This document shows, one piece after another, positions 26,192-34,802 of a stretch of 34,802 nt of DNA. A program made the position numbers and the translations under genes. How positions within the stretch are numbered: the first letter of the stretch is position 1; each line of letters opens with the position of its first letter. The notes under the pieces are model-generated. The model saw nothing but the letters and a program-made list of their open reading frames with translations. It made no database searches and was not told where the DNA came from. This stretch comes from Acidobacteria bacterium RIFCSPLOWO2_12_FULL_54_10. GTDB taxonomy: Bacteria > Acidobacteriota > Terriglobia > 2-12-FULL-54-10. The stretch is taken from NCBI GenBank assembly GCA_001767075.1, contig MEKX01000114.1:1289-36090 (forward strand), written 5' to 3'.

Positions 26192-26605
26192 AATTGTCTA
26201 CCCGCTCTGGCCTTTACAACCCAGCCCCAGCAACGCTATATCATCCTCACACTACCACGGCGTTCTAATGTAACGGAAATTTCCGTTCCTCCGCAATGCG
26301 CTGAATTTTATCGTAGTGCCCACGCATCGTCAATAAATCGTATTTACCGCATTGATTACCCTTGTAGTAGGTTTAATCGATAAGCATGTATCACATTGGT
26401 TACTATTTTAGCTATTCAAATCTCCTGAAATCCCTTTTCCGGCCCTGGGCATTGATGTAGATTAAAAGCACTGCTCCCCGGCAACCGGCGGATCATTTTT
26501 CCGCCGTAAACGTCAAAATATTGTATCTTCTCTGGAAATAATCGCTATATACTGTATCCTGTTTGCGTACTCGAGCGTTTTCTATTTCCTAATGCGAGGT
26601 GACTC

Positions 26606-29600
26606 TTGCTGAAGCTTCAAAAAATTGCAATGCTTGGATTTAAGTCCTTTGCGGACAACACGGAAATTGCTTTCACCGGAACCGGCATCGCGGCCGTTGT
26701 CGGTCCCAATGGCTGTGGAAAAAGCAACCTCAGTGACGCTATTAGTTGGGTACTCGGCGAGCAGTCACCCCGCAGCTTGCGGAGCAGCCGCATGCAGGAC
26801 GTCATTTTTAACGGCACCCCGAATCGCAAGCCCACCGGCATGGCCGAGGTGAAGCTGACTTTATTTGATCCGGACGCCGTCGAACAGCCCCGGCCCGCCT
26901 CAGCCGAAGTCATCGCCATTTCCGGCGAACCTGTCTCTCATCCCAAAGAGCGGCACCAGCAAGACGACTCCGGCATCATCACCATTGCCCGCCGCCTATT
27001 CCAATCCGGCGAAAGCGAATACCTCTTGAACGGACGCGCCTGCCGCTTGCGGGACATCCATGAAATTTTTCTTGGCACAGGTCTCGGTCCGGATAGTTAC
27101 GCCATTATCGAACAGGGGCGCATCGGCCAGTTGCTCAGCGCCAAGCCTTACGAACGCCGCGCTCTCGTCGAAGAAGCCGCTGGCGTTACTAAATTCAAAG
27201 CCAAGAGAAAACTCGCCTGGGCGAAACTGGAATCTTCCAAGCAAAACCTGGCGCGCGTCAGCGACATACTGGAAGAAATCCGCCGGCAGTTGAACTCTCT
27301 CCAGCGCCAGGCATCGCGCGCTCGCCGTCACTCGGAACTGCGCTCGCAGTTGCGCACGCAGACGCAATCCTTGCTCGCCAATCAATTCCGCCTCCTCACG
27401 GAAGAGGCCGCGCGCATCAGCGGCGAGGTCGCCACGCTGGATCAATCGCTCCAGGAATCCCACGCGCAAATCGCATCCCAGGAAAACGAACGCCAAACTT
27501 TGCGCTTGCAGCTTGTCCATGAGGAAACAGAACTCCGCCAATCCGTGGAGGAGCGCTCCACGTTGCGTCTGAACGCGGAAAAGGCCCGCAGCCAGGTCGT
27601 TTCGCAGTCTCAGCAAATTATTTTTCTCGGCAACCGCATCACCGAAGCGGCTCGTGAATTGGAGCTTCTGTCTGCCCGTCTCGCGGACCTCAATGCTGAG
27701 CGGCAGCAAGCCCAAGTTTCTCAGGATGCCGTGCAGTCGGACATCGCGGCTTGCAACACGCAGTTGCAGAACCACGAGGGCCAGTTCCGCGCCGCACAGG
27801 ATGAGTTGAAGCAGGACGCCTCCCGCCTGGAGCAACTGCGCATGGAAACGCTGGAAGCGGTTCATCGTTCCGCGACCCTCAGCAATCAAATTCTTCAATT
27901 GGAGCAGTTCCTCTCGACCACCGAGCGGCAAATCGACCAGACGCGCATCCAGTGTACAGCCGTGGAAAGCATGAGAGCGGCGGCGAACCACAAATGCGAG
28001 ACGACGCGCGAATCTCTTGAGAAGCAGCGCGCCACGGCTCAATCACTGGCCAACAAACGGATGTCTCTCGAAGATACCTTGGCTGCTGGCAAACTGGAGC
28101 AAAGCTACCTGCAAGTATCCATCGAGGAATTGCGGTCGCATGTCTCCGGGCAGCGCGCTCGCCTTTCCTCCATTGAAGAAATTTTGAATCGCCATGCCTA
28201 CACCTCCGAGACGGTCCAGAAACTCTTTGACCTTCACACCTCGAAAAAGAATAGCTCGGCGGATGCAAGTTCCTCGGCGCACTTCGAGCCAGCAGGAGTA
28301 TTGGCGGATTACCTGGAAGTCGACCCCACTTACGAAAAGGTGGTCGAGGAATTCCTGAAGGAGGAGCTTGACTACGTAGTCGTCCGTAACTGGGATGTGG
28401 CCAGCGAAGGCGTGCGCTTGCTGAAAAGCGAAGTCTCGGGCCGCGCCACGTTCTTGCTGGACTCCGCTATTGCCAACTCCACTGCTGCTCCTGCGCCGAT
28501 GAGCGGCGTCATCGCAACGCTCGAAAGTTGCTTGCGCTTCACCAATGGCTTCACGAATTCCGCCGGGCACCTGATTCCCAAACTCAGGAAATCTTATCTT
28601 GTATCCAGCGCGGATGCCGGTCGGGCGCTGGCCCTGGAGCATCCGGAATGTTATTTCCTCGCGCCGGATGGCGAATGGCTCCACGGCGGAACCGTCACCG
28701 CTGGCCGCGTGGATAGCCGTGGGCCTCTCGGTCTGAAGCGCGAATTGCGCGAACTCGCACGCGCGCTCGCCGCGCAGGAAGAAGCTGTCGCTGCAACCGC
28801 TCAAAAATTGGCTTCTGTAAACTCCGGCATCGCCAGCCAGGAAGCTGACTTGAAAGTATTAGCTCAGGAACACCAGGAAGCGGAAAAACTTTTGGTCGTC
28901 GCCGAGCGCGATCTCCAGGAAGCTACGGCGGAATCCCAGCGCGCCGCCGAGCGCTATTCCTTCCTCGCCCTGGAACTGGAACGCCTCAGCCTGGAAGCCG
29001 ACCACGCCCGCCAGCAGCGTGAGAAAGATGCTTTGGAAATTCACTCCGGTGAAAAACAGAAAGAAGAAATTGCATTGCAAGTGGAAGCTTTGCGGTTTTC
29101 CCTGGCACAGCGCGAAGCCGAAAGAGAATCTGCGCGCGCGCAGATTTCCCAGATTCAGAACCAGATCGCCACTCTCGAAGAACGACGCCGCACCGCCGCC
29201 GATGCTTTTGCGCGCCTGCACCGCCACTGCGAGGAAGTCCAGAGCAAGACCAATTAACTGCGCCAGAGCATCGATGAATGGACCCGCCAGAAAAATCTTT
29301 TCACCCAGGAAAATCAGCGCCTGGAACTCGACGCTGCCGCCGCCGAGCAGCGCGCTGAATCTCTGGCCCTCCGCGTCACGGAACTCGAAACCATCTGCGA
29401 ACAGCGCCGCGTCAAGTTAACCGAAATTGAAAATCTGATCGAGCAGCATCGTCTTGCGCTGGAGCAATTGCGCGAACGCAAATCCACGCTCGAAATCCAC
29501 GCAGCGCGCCTGGAGTCGGATGCCCATCACATGAAGGAAACCTGTCGCGTTGAATTGCAAATCGAGATCGAACAATTGCTGGCTTTGGAGATTCCCATCC

Positions 29601-30304
29601 TTACGGACGAAGAGTTATCCGAGGCCGAGCAATCTGCCCGGCAGCTCCGCGCCAAGCTGGAAGCTCTGGGCCCCATCAACATGATGGCTCTTGAGGAATA
29701 TGAAGAGTGCCGCCAGCGCCATGATTTCCTGCATGCCCAGCAGCAGGACTTGCTAGCCTCCATCGTGGACACCACCAAGGCCATCGAAGAAATCGACGCC
29801 ATCACGAATCGGCAGTTCCAGGAAGCCTACGCGCAGATCAGCGTCCACTTCCAGGAAACGTTCCGTCAATTGTTCGGCGGCGGCCAGGCCAGCCTGCGCC
29901 TCACCGAGGCGGAGGACCCCTCCGAAGCGGGCATTGAAATCCTCGCGCAGCCTCCGGGCAAGCGCCTCCAGAACGTCCTCCTGCTTTCCGGCGGCGAAAA
30001 GGCTCTCACCTCGCTCGCCTTGCTCATTGGTATTTTCCGCTTCAAGCCGGCGCCCTTCTGCATTCTCGATGAAGTCGACGCCCCGCTCGATGACGCCAAC
30101 ATTGGCCGCTTCACCCATATGATCGAGCAGATGAGCGAGCAAACTCAGTTCGTCATCATCACGCACAGCAAAAAAACCATGAGCATCGCCCCCGTCCTTT
30201 ACGGCGTCACCATGGAGGAACCCGGCATCTCCAAAATCGTCTCCGTGCGCTTCCTGGAGCAAGCCGCTTCCGCAAGCGGCCCCGTGCTGGCCATGGCTCG
30301 ATAA
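26606..30304 (+). pseudogene. smc: Chromosome segregation SMC ATPase interrupted by in-frame TAA (29255-29257)
   Basis: Walker A GPNGCGKSNLSDAISWVLGEQSPRSLR, hinge region, then TAA, then same-frame LRQSIDEWTRQKNLF... to LLSGGEKALTSLALLIGIFRFKPAPFCILDEVDAPLDDANIGRF. Frame is continuous on both sides of the stop. Confidence 0.85.
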
Positions 30305-30564
30305 AGGATGGTCGAATAAAAGTTTAGACGGAATTTCCACATAGATGTCTTTACCAAACGAAACGCTCTGGCCGATTCAGCCCTCAACCCGATCCGTATT
30401 TACACTGCGCCTTAACCCCACCCGCTATTCACTTTGAGACGGACTGCTGCCGGTTTTCATTCGATGGAAATTAATTATGTTAAGTTTTCCCGCAGATTGC
30501 CGATAGCAGAACTTGAGGCGGCGTGTAAACCAAAAAGTGCTTCTGTTGGCGACAGGAGGTATGC

Positions 30565-30972
30565 GTGAATTCAAATGCTCAAAAGCCTGGGTTGCTGTGT
30601 GCGCACCCGGTCCAGGTCTCAGACTCCCGGGAGAAACACCCGCAACAGCAAGAAGCCTTGTTGGAGCAAATTTCCCGAGCGCGGGCGACCATTTCTCTGG
30701 AATGTCCCCTCCGCCGGGGCGCAACCGTAAGCATCGACTGCGGGACGTGCGAGCTGCGCGGAAAAGTTGCCGGCTGCAGATTTGCAGGATACGCCTATAT
30801 GGCGGACATTGACTTGCCGGCAGGCTCTCAGTGGTCGCCCGACCAGTTCCGGCCGAATCACCTGTTCAATGCGCAGAGTATGGTCTGCGAACAGCTAGGA
30901 TGCACTCCCGACTGCGTCGGCGAAAGCTGCGCCAAGCCGGAGACCCATTCGCCGCGGCGTGAGAATCCGTGA
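30565..30972 (+). CDS. Small Cys-containing PilZ-like protein (GTG start)
   Basis: AGGAGGT RBS at 30554-30560; ISLECPLRRGATVSIDCGTCELRGKVAGCRFAGYAYMADIDLP resembles the minimal PilZ-like beta barrel. Confidence 0.55.
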   Translation: MNSNAQKPGLLCAHPVQVSDSREKHPQQQEALLEQISRARATISLECPLRRGATVSIDCGTCELRGKVAGCRFAGYAYMADIDLPAGSQWSPDQFRPNHLFNAQSMVCEQLGCTPDCVGESCAKPETHSPRRENP

Positions 30973-31179
30973 TAGCCCCGCCGTAGTCTCACAACGGCTC
31001 GGCGCAGTTGTTTTTATTAACATTCCGGTACTCTTTCGTATATCGCATTAATTCTTATAAGCCGATGGAAAAACCTCGATAATTCTATATAATGGTTCCC
31101 TTCCTATGGCAATCGGAACTCATTCCTTGATGTTCGCCGGAAAATCGCCTGGCTTCCGCCGCGCAGGAGGTTTTCTCAT

Positions 31180-31944
31180 TTGACGGTACCACTGCGCAGG
31201 CCCATCATCGCGGGCAATTGGAAAATGTACAAAACCATTTTGGAGACGGAATCGTTTTTCGCCGACGTCGCTCCTCTGGTCAAAGATGTCCATCATTGTG
31301 ACATGATCATCGCTCCGCCGTTTCTCGCTCTGCGCAGGGCCTCGGAGCTTTCTAGTCCGTCTGGCATTGCCATCAGCGCCCAGGACCTTCATTGGGAAAA
31401 GGACGGCGCTTTTACCGGCGAGGTATCCGCTTCTATGATCCGCGAGGCCGGCGCCACCCATACCCTCATCGGCCACTCCGAGCGCCGCCAGTTGTTTGGC
31501 GAAACCGATGCCTCCGTGAACAAAAAAATCCGCGCTGCCCTGGCCTCCCGCCTCCTGCCTATTGTCTGCATCGGCGAGACGCTTGAGGAGCGCGAAGCGG
31601 GCCGCATGGAGCAGGTTTTAGACCGTCAGTTGACTCTAGGATTTGCCGGGTTGACCGAAGCCGATTTCTCGCCTATCATTATTGCGTACGAACCAGTGTG
31701 GGCTATTGGAACAGGCCGCACGGCAACCCCTGAGATGGCCCAGCAGGCACATGCCTTTATTCGCAGCCGGTTGCAGGGTCTTGTTTCTCGCGGAGTGGCG
31801 CAAGCAGTTCGCATCCTCTATGGCGGCAGCGTCAAACCCGACAATATTCGCGGGTTGATGCACCAGGCTGATATTGATGGTGCTTTGGTGGGCGGCGCCA
31901 GTCTCCAGCCAAAATCTTTCGCTGACATCGTACATTACCAGTAA
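31180..31944 (+). CDS. tpiA: Triosephosphate isomerase
   Basis: RPIIAGNWKMYK, IGHSERRQLFGETD, IAYEPVWAIGTGRTATPEMAQ, ILYGGSVKPDN, DGALVGGASL. Confidence 0.96.
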   Translation: MTVPLRRPIIAGNWKMYKTILETESFFADVAPLVKDVHHCDMIIAPPFLALRRASELSSPSGIAISAQDLHWEKDGAFTGEVSASMIREAGATHTLIGHSERRQLFGETDASVNKKIRAALASRLLPIVCIGETLEEREAGRMEQVLDRQLTLGFAGLTEADFSPIIIAYEPVWAIGTGRTATPEMAQQAHAFIRSRLQGLVSRGVAQAVRILYGGSVKPDNIRGLMHQADIDGALVGGASLQPKSFADIVHYQ

Positions 31945-31963
31945 GAAAGGCATCTAAGAAATC

Positions 31964-32359
31964 ATGATCGGATTGCTAATAAGTTTGCACGTGCTGACGG
32001 GCTTGATCCTTATCTTGGTTGTTCTTTTGCAGAGTTCCAAAGGCGCTGATATCGCTGGCGCTTTTGGAGGCATGGGAAGTCAAACGGCTTTTGGGCCGCG
32101 CGGAACCACCACGTTTCTTGCCAAAGCTACGGTTTTCCTGGCTGTTGTGTTTGTCGCGACTTCGCTGTCGCTGGGAATCATCTCGAATCGCTCGACGGGT
32201 TCTTCTCAATCCGTTTTGGGCGATGAACAGTCGCCCGCTGCAACTACGCCTGCGGCTCCAGCGGGTGCTGCCGCACCGGTTGCTCCCAATGTGGAAGTGG
32301 AAGTGGTGCCGCCGCCAGTTCCAACCACGGCGCCCAGCGTGCCTGCTCCGGGACAGTAA
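31964..32359 (+). CDS. secG: Preprotein translocase subunit SecG
   Basis: LISLHVLTGLILILVVLLQSSKGADIAGAFGGMGSQTAFGPRGTTTFLAKAT; Pro/Ala-rich tail. Confidence 0.93.
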   Translation: MIGLLISLHVLTGLILILVVLLQSSKGADIAGAFGGMGSQTAFGPRGTTTFLAKATVFLAVVFVATSLSLGIISNRSTGSSQSVLGDEQSPAATTPAAPAGAAAPVAPNVEVEVVPPPVPTTAPSVPAPGQ

Positions 32360-32368
32360 GCTTTCTTC

Positions 32369-32454
32369 GCGGGAGTGGTGGAATTGGCAGACACACCATC
32401 TTGAGGGGGTGGCGCCCAAAAGGCATGGGGGTTCAAGTCCCCCCTCCCGCACCA
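32369..32454 (+). tRNA. tRNA-Leu(GAG), CCA encoded
   Basis: GCGGGAGTGGTGGAATTGGCAGACACACCATCTTGAGGGGGTGGCGCCC...GGGGGTTCAAGTCCCCCCTCCCGCACCA; loop TTGAGGG. Confidence 0.94.
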
Positions 32455-32522
32455 TGTTTTTAGATTTAGACTTTTGCATGCGTTTTGGTTGTTTGTGGTC
32501 TTGAAATAATTGTTGTATTCAC

Positions 32523-32550
32523 TTGCCAATACAGGCCAGAGAGCTATAAT
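32523..32550 (+). promoter_or_regulatory. Sigma70-like promoter for the TPR gene
   Basis: TTGCCA, 16-nt spacer, TATAAT. Confidence 0.5.
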
Positions 32551-32652
32551 TGTTTCAGGCGTTGTGTTATCCTCATCGGATTGAAGCTAATTTAGATTTG
32601 GCCCCGTTGGGGCCGGGCTGGATAATCTCCTCGAAAGGGTAAAAATAAAGGT

Positions 32653-33906
32653 ATGAACAGGGGAAGAAAATTTAGTTTATTGTTGGCGTCGGTAGCTCTT
32701 CTTAGCTGGGCTTCCATGGCTCAGGCTCAACAGGCATCTCCCTGGAAGAACAGGGCTGAGTATGACGCTTTCACCGCAATCACACAAGCCACTGACTCCA
32801 ATCAAAAAGTGGAATTGGCTGACAAGTATCTAACTGACTATCCGGAAACAAAATTTCCCGATAAGGTCCAGGAGATGAAGCTCCAGGCTTATCAGTCGTT
32901 GAACAAGACTGATAAGCTCGAAGAGACTGCAACCAAGTTGCTCGAGCTAAATCCAGATCACTTCGCGGCAATTTACATTTTGAGTTACCTCACACCGCGC
33001 ACGGCAATGGCTCAGGACCCGGCCAAGCTGGATAAAGCCGCCGAATTATCACAGAAGGGGTTGGGCCTCGTCGATGCTCTTCAGAAGCCCCCGAATGCTT
33101 CCGATGATCAGTTCAATGCCCAAAAGAATCAGCAGAAGGCCGTATTCCATCAGACCGCCGGTTTTGTGGCTTTGCAGAAAAAAGATTATTCTGCTGCGGC
33201 GACTCATTTAAAACAAAGTTCGGATCTGAATGCCAACGATGCGCTGGGCTTCTACTGGCTCGGCCTTGCCTATCTTTCTCCTAAGCCTCCCGATTACGAC
33301 CCCGGCATTTGGGCGATGGCACGTGCGGCATCCATTTCAGGGCCTACCGCGCTCCCTGCTGCCACTCAAAACGAGGTGAAGAGCTACCTCACCAAGGTTT
33401 ATATCTCGCGTCATGGCGATGAGGAAGATCTTCCGGAATTGCTCGCCCAGGCTGGCACCTCTCCCACACCTCCTTCCGGATTCCACGTGGCCACCATTGA
33501 CGAGCAGGAACGCTTCAAGCCCCAGATGGTAGAGCAGGCACCAGCCCGGGAGCTGACGGTAAAGGCGGAAGAGCTGGGCACCTTCACTGATATCCGCAAC
33601 TACCTGCAAGCCGGTGGTGACAAGGAAAAAGACACTTGGACACTTTTGGAAGGTCAGGTACTCCCCTTGCCCGGCAGGGTTGTTTCTGCCACCTCCACTG
33701 TCATTAAGCTGGCCGTCTCTCCGGAGGCCATCACTCAGGGAGGCGTCACCGACGTGGAAGTCACTCTGGCCGCTCCTCTAACCGGGCCAGCGCTTGAGAT
33801 CGGAAAAGACATCGAGTTTGAAGGGACAATCTCTGCTTACACCAATAAGCCCTTCTTGCTCAAATTCACCGAAGCTAAGGTAACCAAACGCAACGTTACC
33901 CGCTGA
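32653..33906 (+). CDS. Secreted TPR-like protein
   Basis: Signal LLLASVALLSWASMAQAQQ; KVELADKYLTDYPETKF...KKDYSAAATHLKQSSDLNANDALGFYWLGLAYL. Confidence 0.75.
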   Translation: MNRGRKFSLLLASVALLSWASMAQAQQASPWKNRAEYDAFTAITQATDSNQKVELADKYLTDYPETKFPDKVQEMKLQAYQSLNKTDKLEETATKLLELNPDHFAAIYILSYLTPRTAMAQDPAKLDKAAELSQKGLGLVDALQKPPNASDDQFNAQKNQQKAVFHQTAGFVALQKKDYSAAATHLKQSSDLNANDALGFYWLGLAYLSPKPPDYDPGIWAMARAASISGPTALPAATQNEVKSYLTKVYISRHGDEEDLPELLAQAGTSPTPPSGFHVATIDEQERFKPQMVEQAPARELTVKAEELGTFTDIRNYLQAGGDKEKDTWTLLEGQVLPLPGRVVSATSTVIKLAVSPEAITQGGVTDVEVTLAAPLTGPALEIGKDIEFEGTISAYTNKPFLLKFTEAKVTKRNVTR

Positions 33907-33933
33907 TTCTTCGGGCGGTTTTTTTAGATTGGA

Positions 33934-33970
33934 TGAGCCCTCTTTGATTGAACCCAAAGAGGGCTTTATT
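33934..33970. terminator. Bidirectional rho-independent terminator
   Basis: AGCCCTCTTTGattgaacCCAAAGAGGGCTttatttttt hairpin between convergent genes. Confidence 0.85.
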
Positions 33971-34223
33971 TTTTCTTGGATTTTGCGCGCTTGGCGGGGA
34001 CAGCGTGTTGAAAGCCGTTGCGGCCTGCTATTTTGTATTCGTCAATCTTCCGGCCCAGCGTGTTGCGGTGGATGCCCAGTGTTTTAGCTGATTGTAACTG
34101 ATTCCATCCATTGCTTTCCAGCACCCGCCGGATATACCGTTTTTCAAATTCCGTCACCGCATCCTGAAAAAATACTCCCGTCTCGACCATCTGCGAAATC
34201 AGCTTATCGAATTGATCCTTCAC
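33966..34223 (-). CDS. Fis-family HTH protein
   Basis: FEKRYIRRVLESNGWNQLQSAKTLGIHRNTLGRKIDEYKI. Confidence 0.85.
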   Translation of the reverse strand: MKDQFDKLISQMVETGVFFQDAVTEFEKRYIRRVLESNGWNQLQSAKTLGIHRNTLGRKIDEYKIAGRNGFQHAVPAKRAKSKKK

Positions 34224-34278
34224 AACTTCTCCAATCGCCCTAGTAATGCGCCTTGTTGATTATTAAAAAAATTTCTGG

Positions 34279-34802
34279 TTACAATGAATGTCCTGTCAGC
34301 CTCTGGTAAATCTCCATATATCTGGAAGCCGTTTGCTCCACCACTTCGGGCGGCAGCTCCGGAGCAGGCGGTTGCTTGTTCCAGCCGATCTTTTCCAAAT
34401 GGTTCCGCACATATTGTTTATCGAATGAAAACTGCGGCCCGCCCGGCTTGTATTCTTCCGCCGGCCAGAACCGCGAAGAATCCGGTGTTAGCACCTCGTC
34501 GATCAGCATCATTCCTTCGGCGTCCGTCCCAAATTCGAATTTCGTATCCGCCAGGATGATGCCACGGCTCTCGGCGTGTTGGGCCGCTTTCCGGTAGAGC
34601 GCTAGGCTCGCTTCCCGCAGCTTTTCAGCCAACTCCTTGCCTACCCGCGCTTCCGTCTCCTCATACGAAATATTTTCGTCATGCCCGGTCATCGCCTTGG
34701 TGGACGGCGTAAATATAGGCTCCGGCAGGCGATCGGAATCCGTCAATCCGGATGGCAGCGCAATCCCGCACACCGTTCCATTTGCTTTGTATTCCTTCCA
34801 CC
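34279..34802 (-). CDS. purC: SAICAR synthetase, C-terminal part (runs off right edge)
   Basis: WKEYKANGTVCGIALPSGLTDSDRLPEPIFTPSTKAMTGHDENISYEE...GIILADTKFEFGTD...LIDEVLTPDSSRFWPAEEYKPG; frame is open to the window end. Confidence 0.95.
   Translation of the reverse strand, partial: WKEYKANGTVCGIALPSGLTDSDRLPEPIFTPSTKAMTGHDENISYEETEARVGKELAEKLREASLALYRKAAQHAESRGIILADTKFEFGTDAEGMMLIDEVLTPDSSRFWPAEEYKPGGPQFSFDKQYVRNHLEKIGWNKQPPAPELPPEVVEQTASRYMEIYQRLTGHSL

Noticed and set aside
26996-28042. Long antisense ORFs on the minus strand of smc (also 28043-28804, 29753-30340)
   Set aside because: They mirror a high-GC coiled-coil gene with codon-position bias; no domain motifs.
12877-29257. Idea that TAG (12877) and TAA (29255) reflect stop-codon recoding or suppression
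   Set aside because: Two different stop codons, one in a likely decayed gene; no suppressor tRNA in the window and all other genes end normally.
1-34802. CRISPR array, prophage structural genes, transposase/IS ends
   Set aside because: No regularly spaced ~30-bp repeats and no transposase or phage structural motifs seen; the MlaD 102-bp periodicity is protein-coding repeats.

Overview
The gene content looks Acidobacteria-like (inference only). The window holds a 34.8 kb chromosomal segment carrying one apparent genomic island. (1) Left edge: a partial minus-strand NHL-repeat protein whose signal-peptide region overlaps degenerate heptanucleotide repeats. (2) A complete tRNA-Ser(CGA) at 1182-1271. 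Its 5' half and promoter-proximal region recur as a direct repeat exactly 7920 bp downstream (1229-1277 vs 9149-9197, 48/49 identical by eye). (3) Between the repeats: a truncated tyrosine-integrase C-terminus and an all-minus-strand CusCBA-type metal efflux operon with two small uncharacterised Cys-containing proteins. I read this as a decayed heavy-metal island that uses the 5' half of a tRNA gene as its attachment site. (4) Right of the island: bacterioferritin, a membrane protein, tadA, an isolated nuoI-like gene, a PilZ protein, and a structured leader followed by a nonsense-interrupted secreted-protein remnant. Next come a BtuB-like TonB receptor preceded by two tandem cobalamin riboswitches, a lipoprotein, an enoyl-CoA hydratase, and an mlaE-mlaF-mlaD-type cluster whose MCE protein has five repeats of exactly 34 aa. 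Then come a subtilase, a DinB-like protein, FHA and PP2C genes, an smc gene with an in-frame TAA at codon 884, a PilZ-like protein, tpiA, secG, tRNA-Leu(GAG), a TPR protein, a Fis-type HTH protein, and partial purC. The strongest items for follow-up are the 5'-half tRNA integration site, the tandem B12 riboswitches, the interrupted smc, and the 155-aa protein translationally coupled to CusA. No database search or folding program was run.
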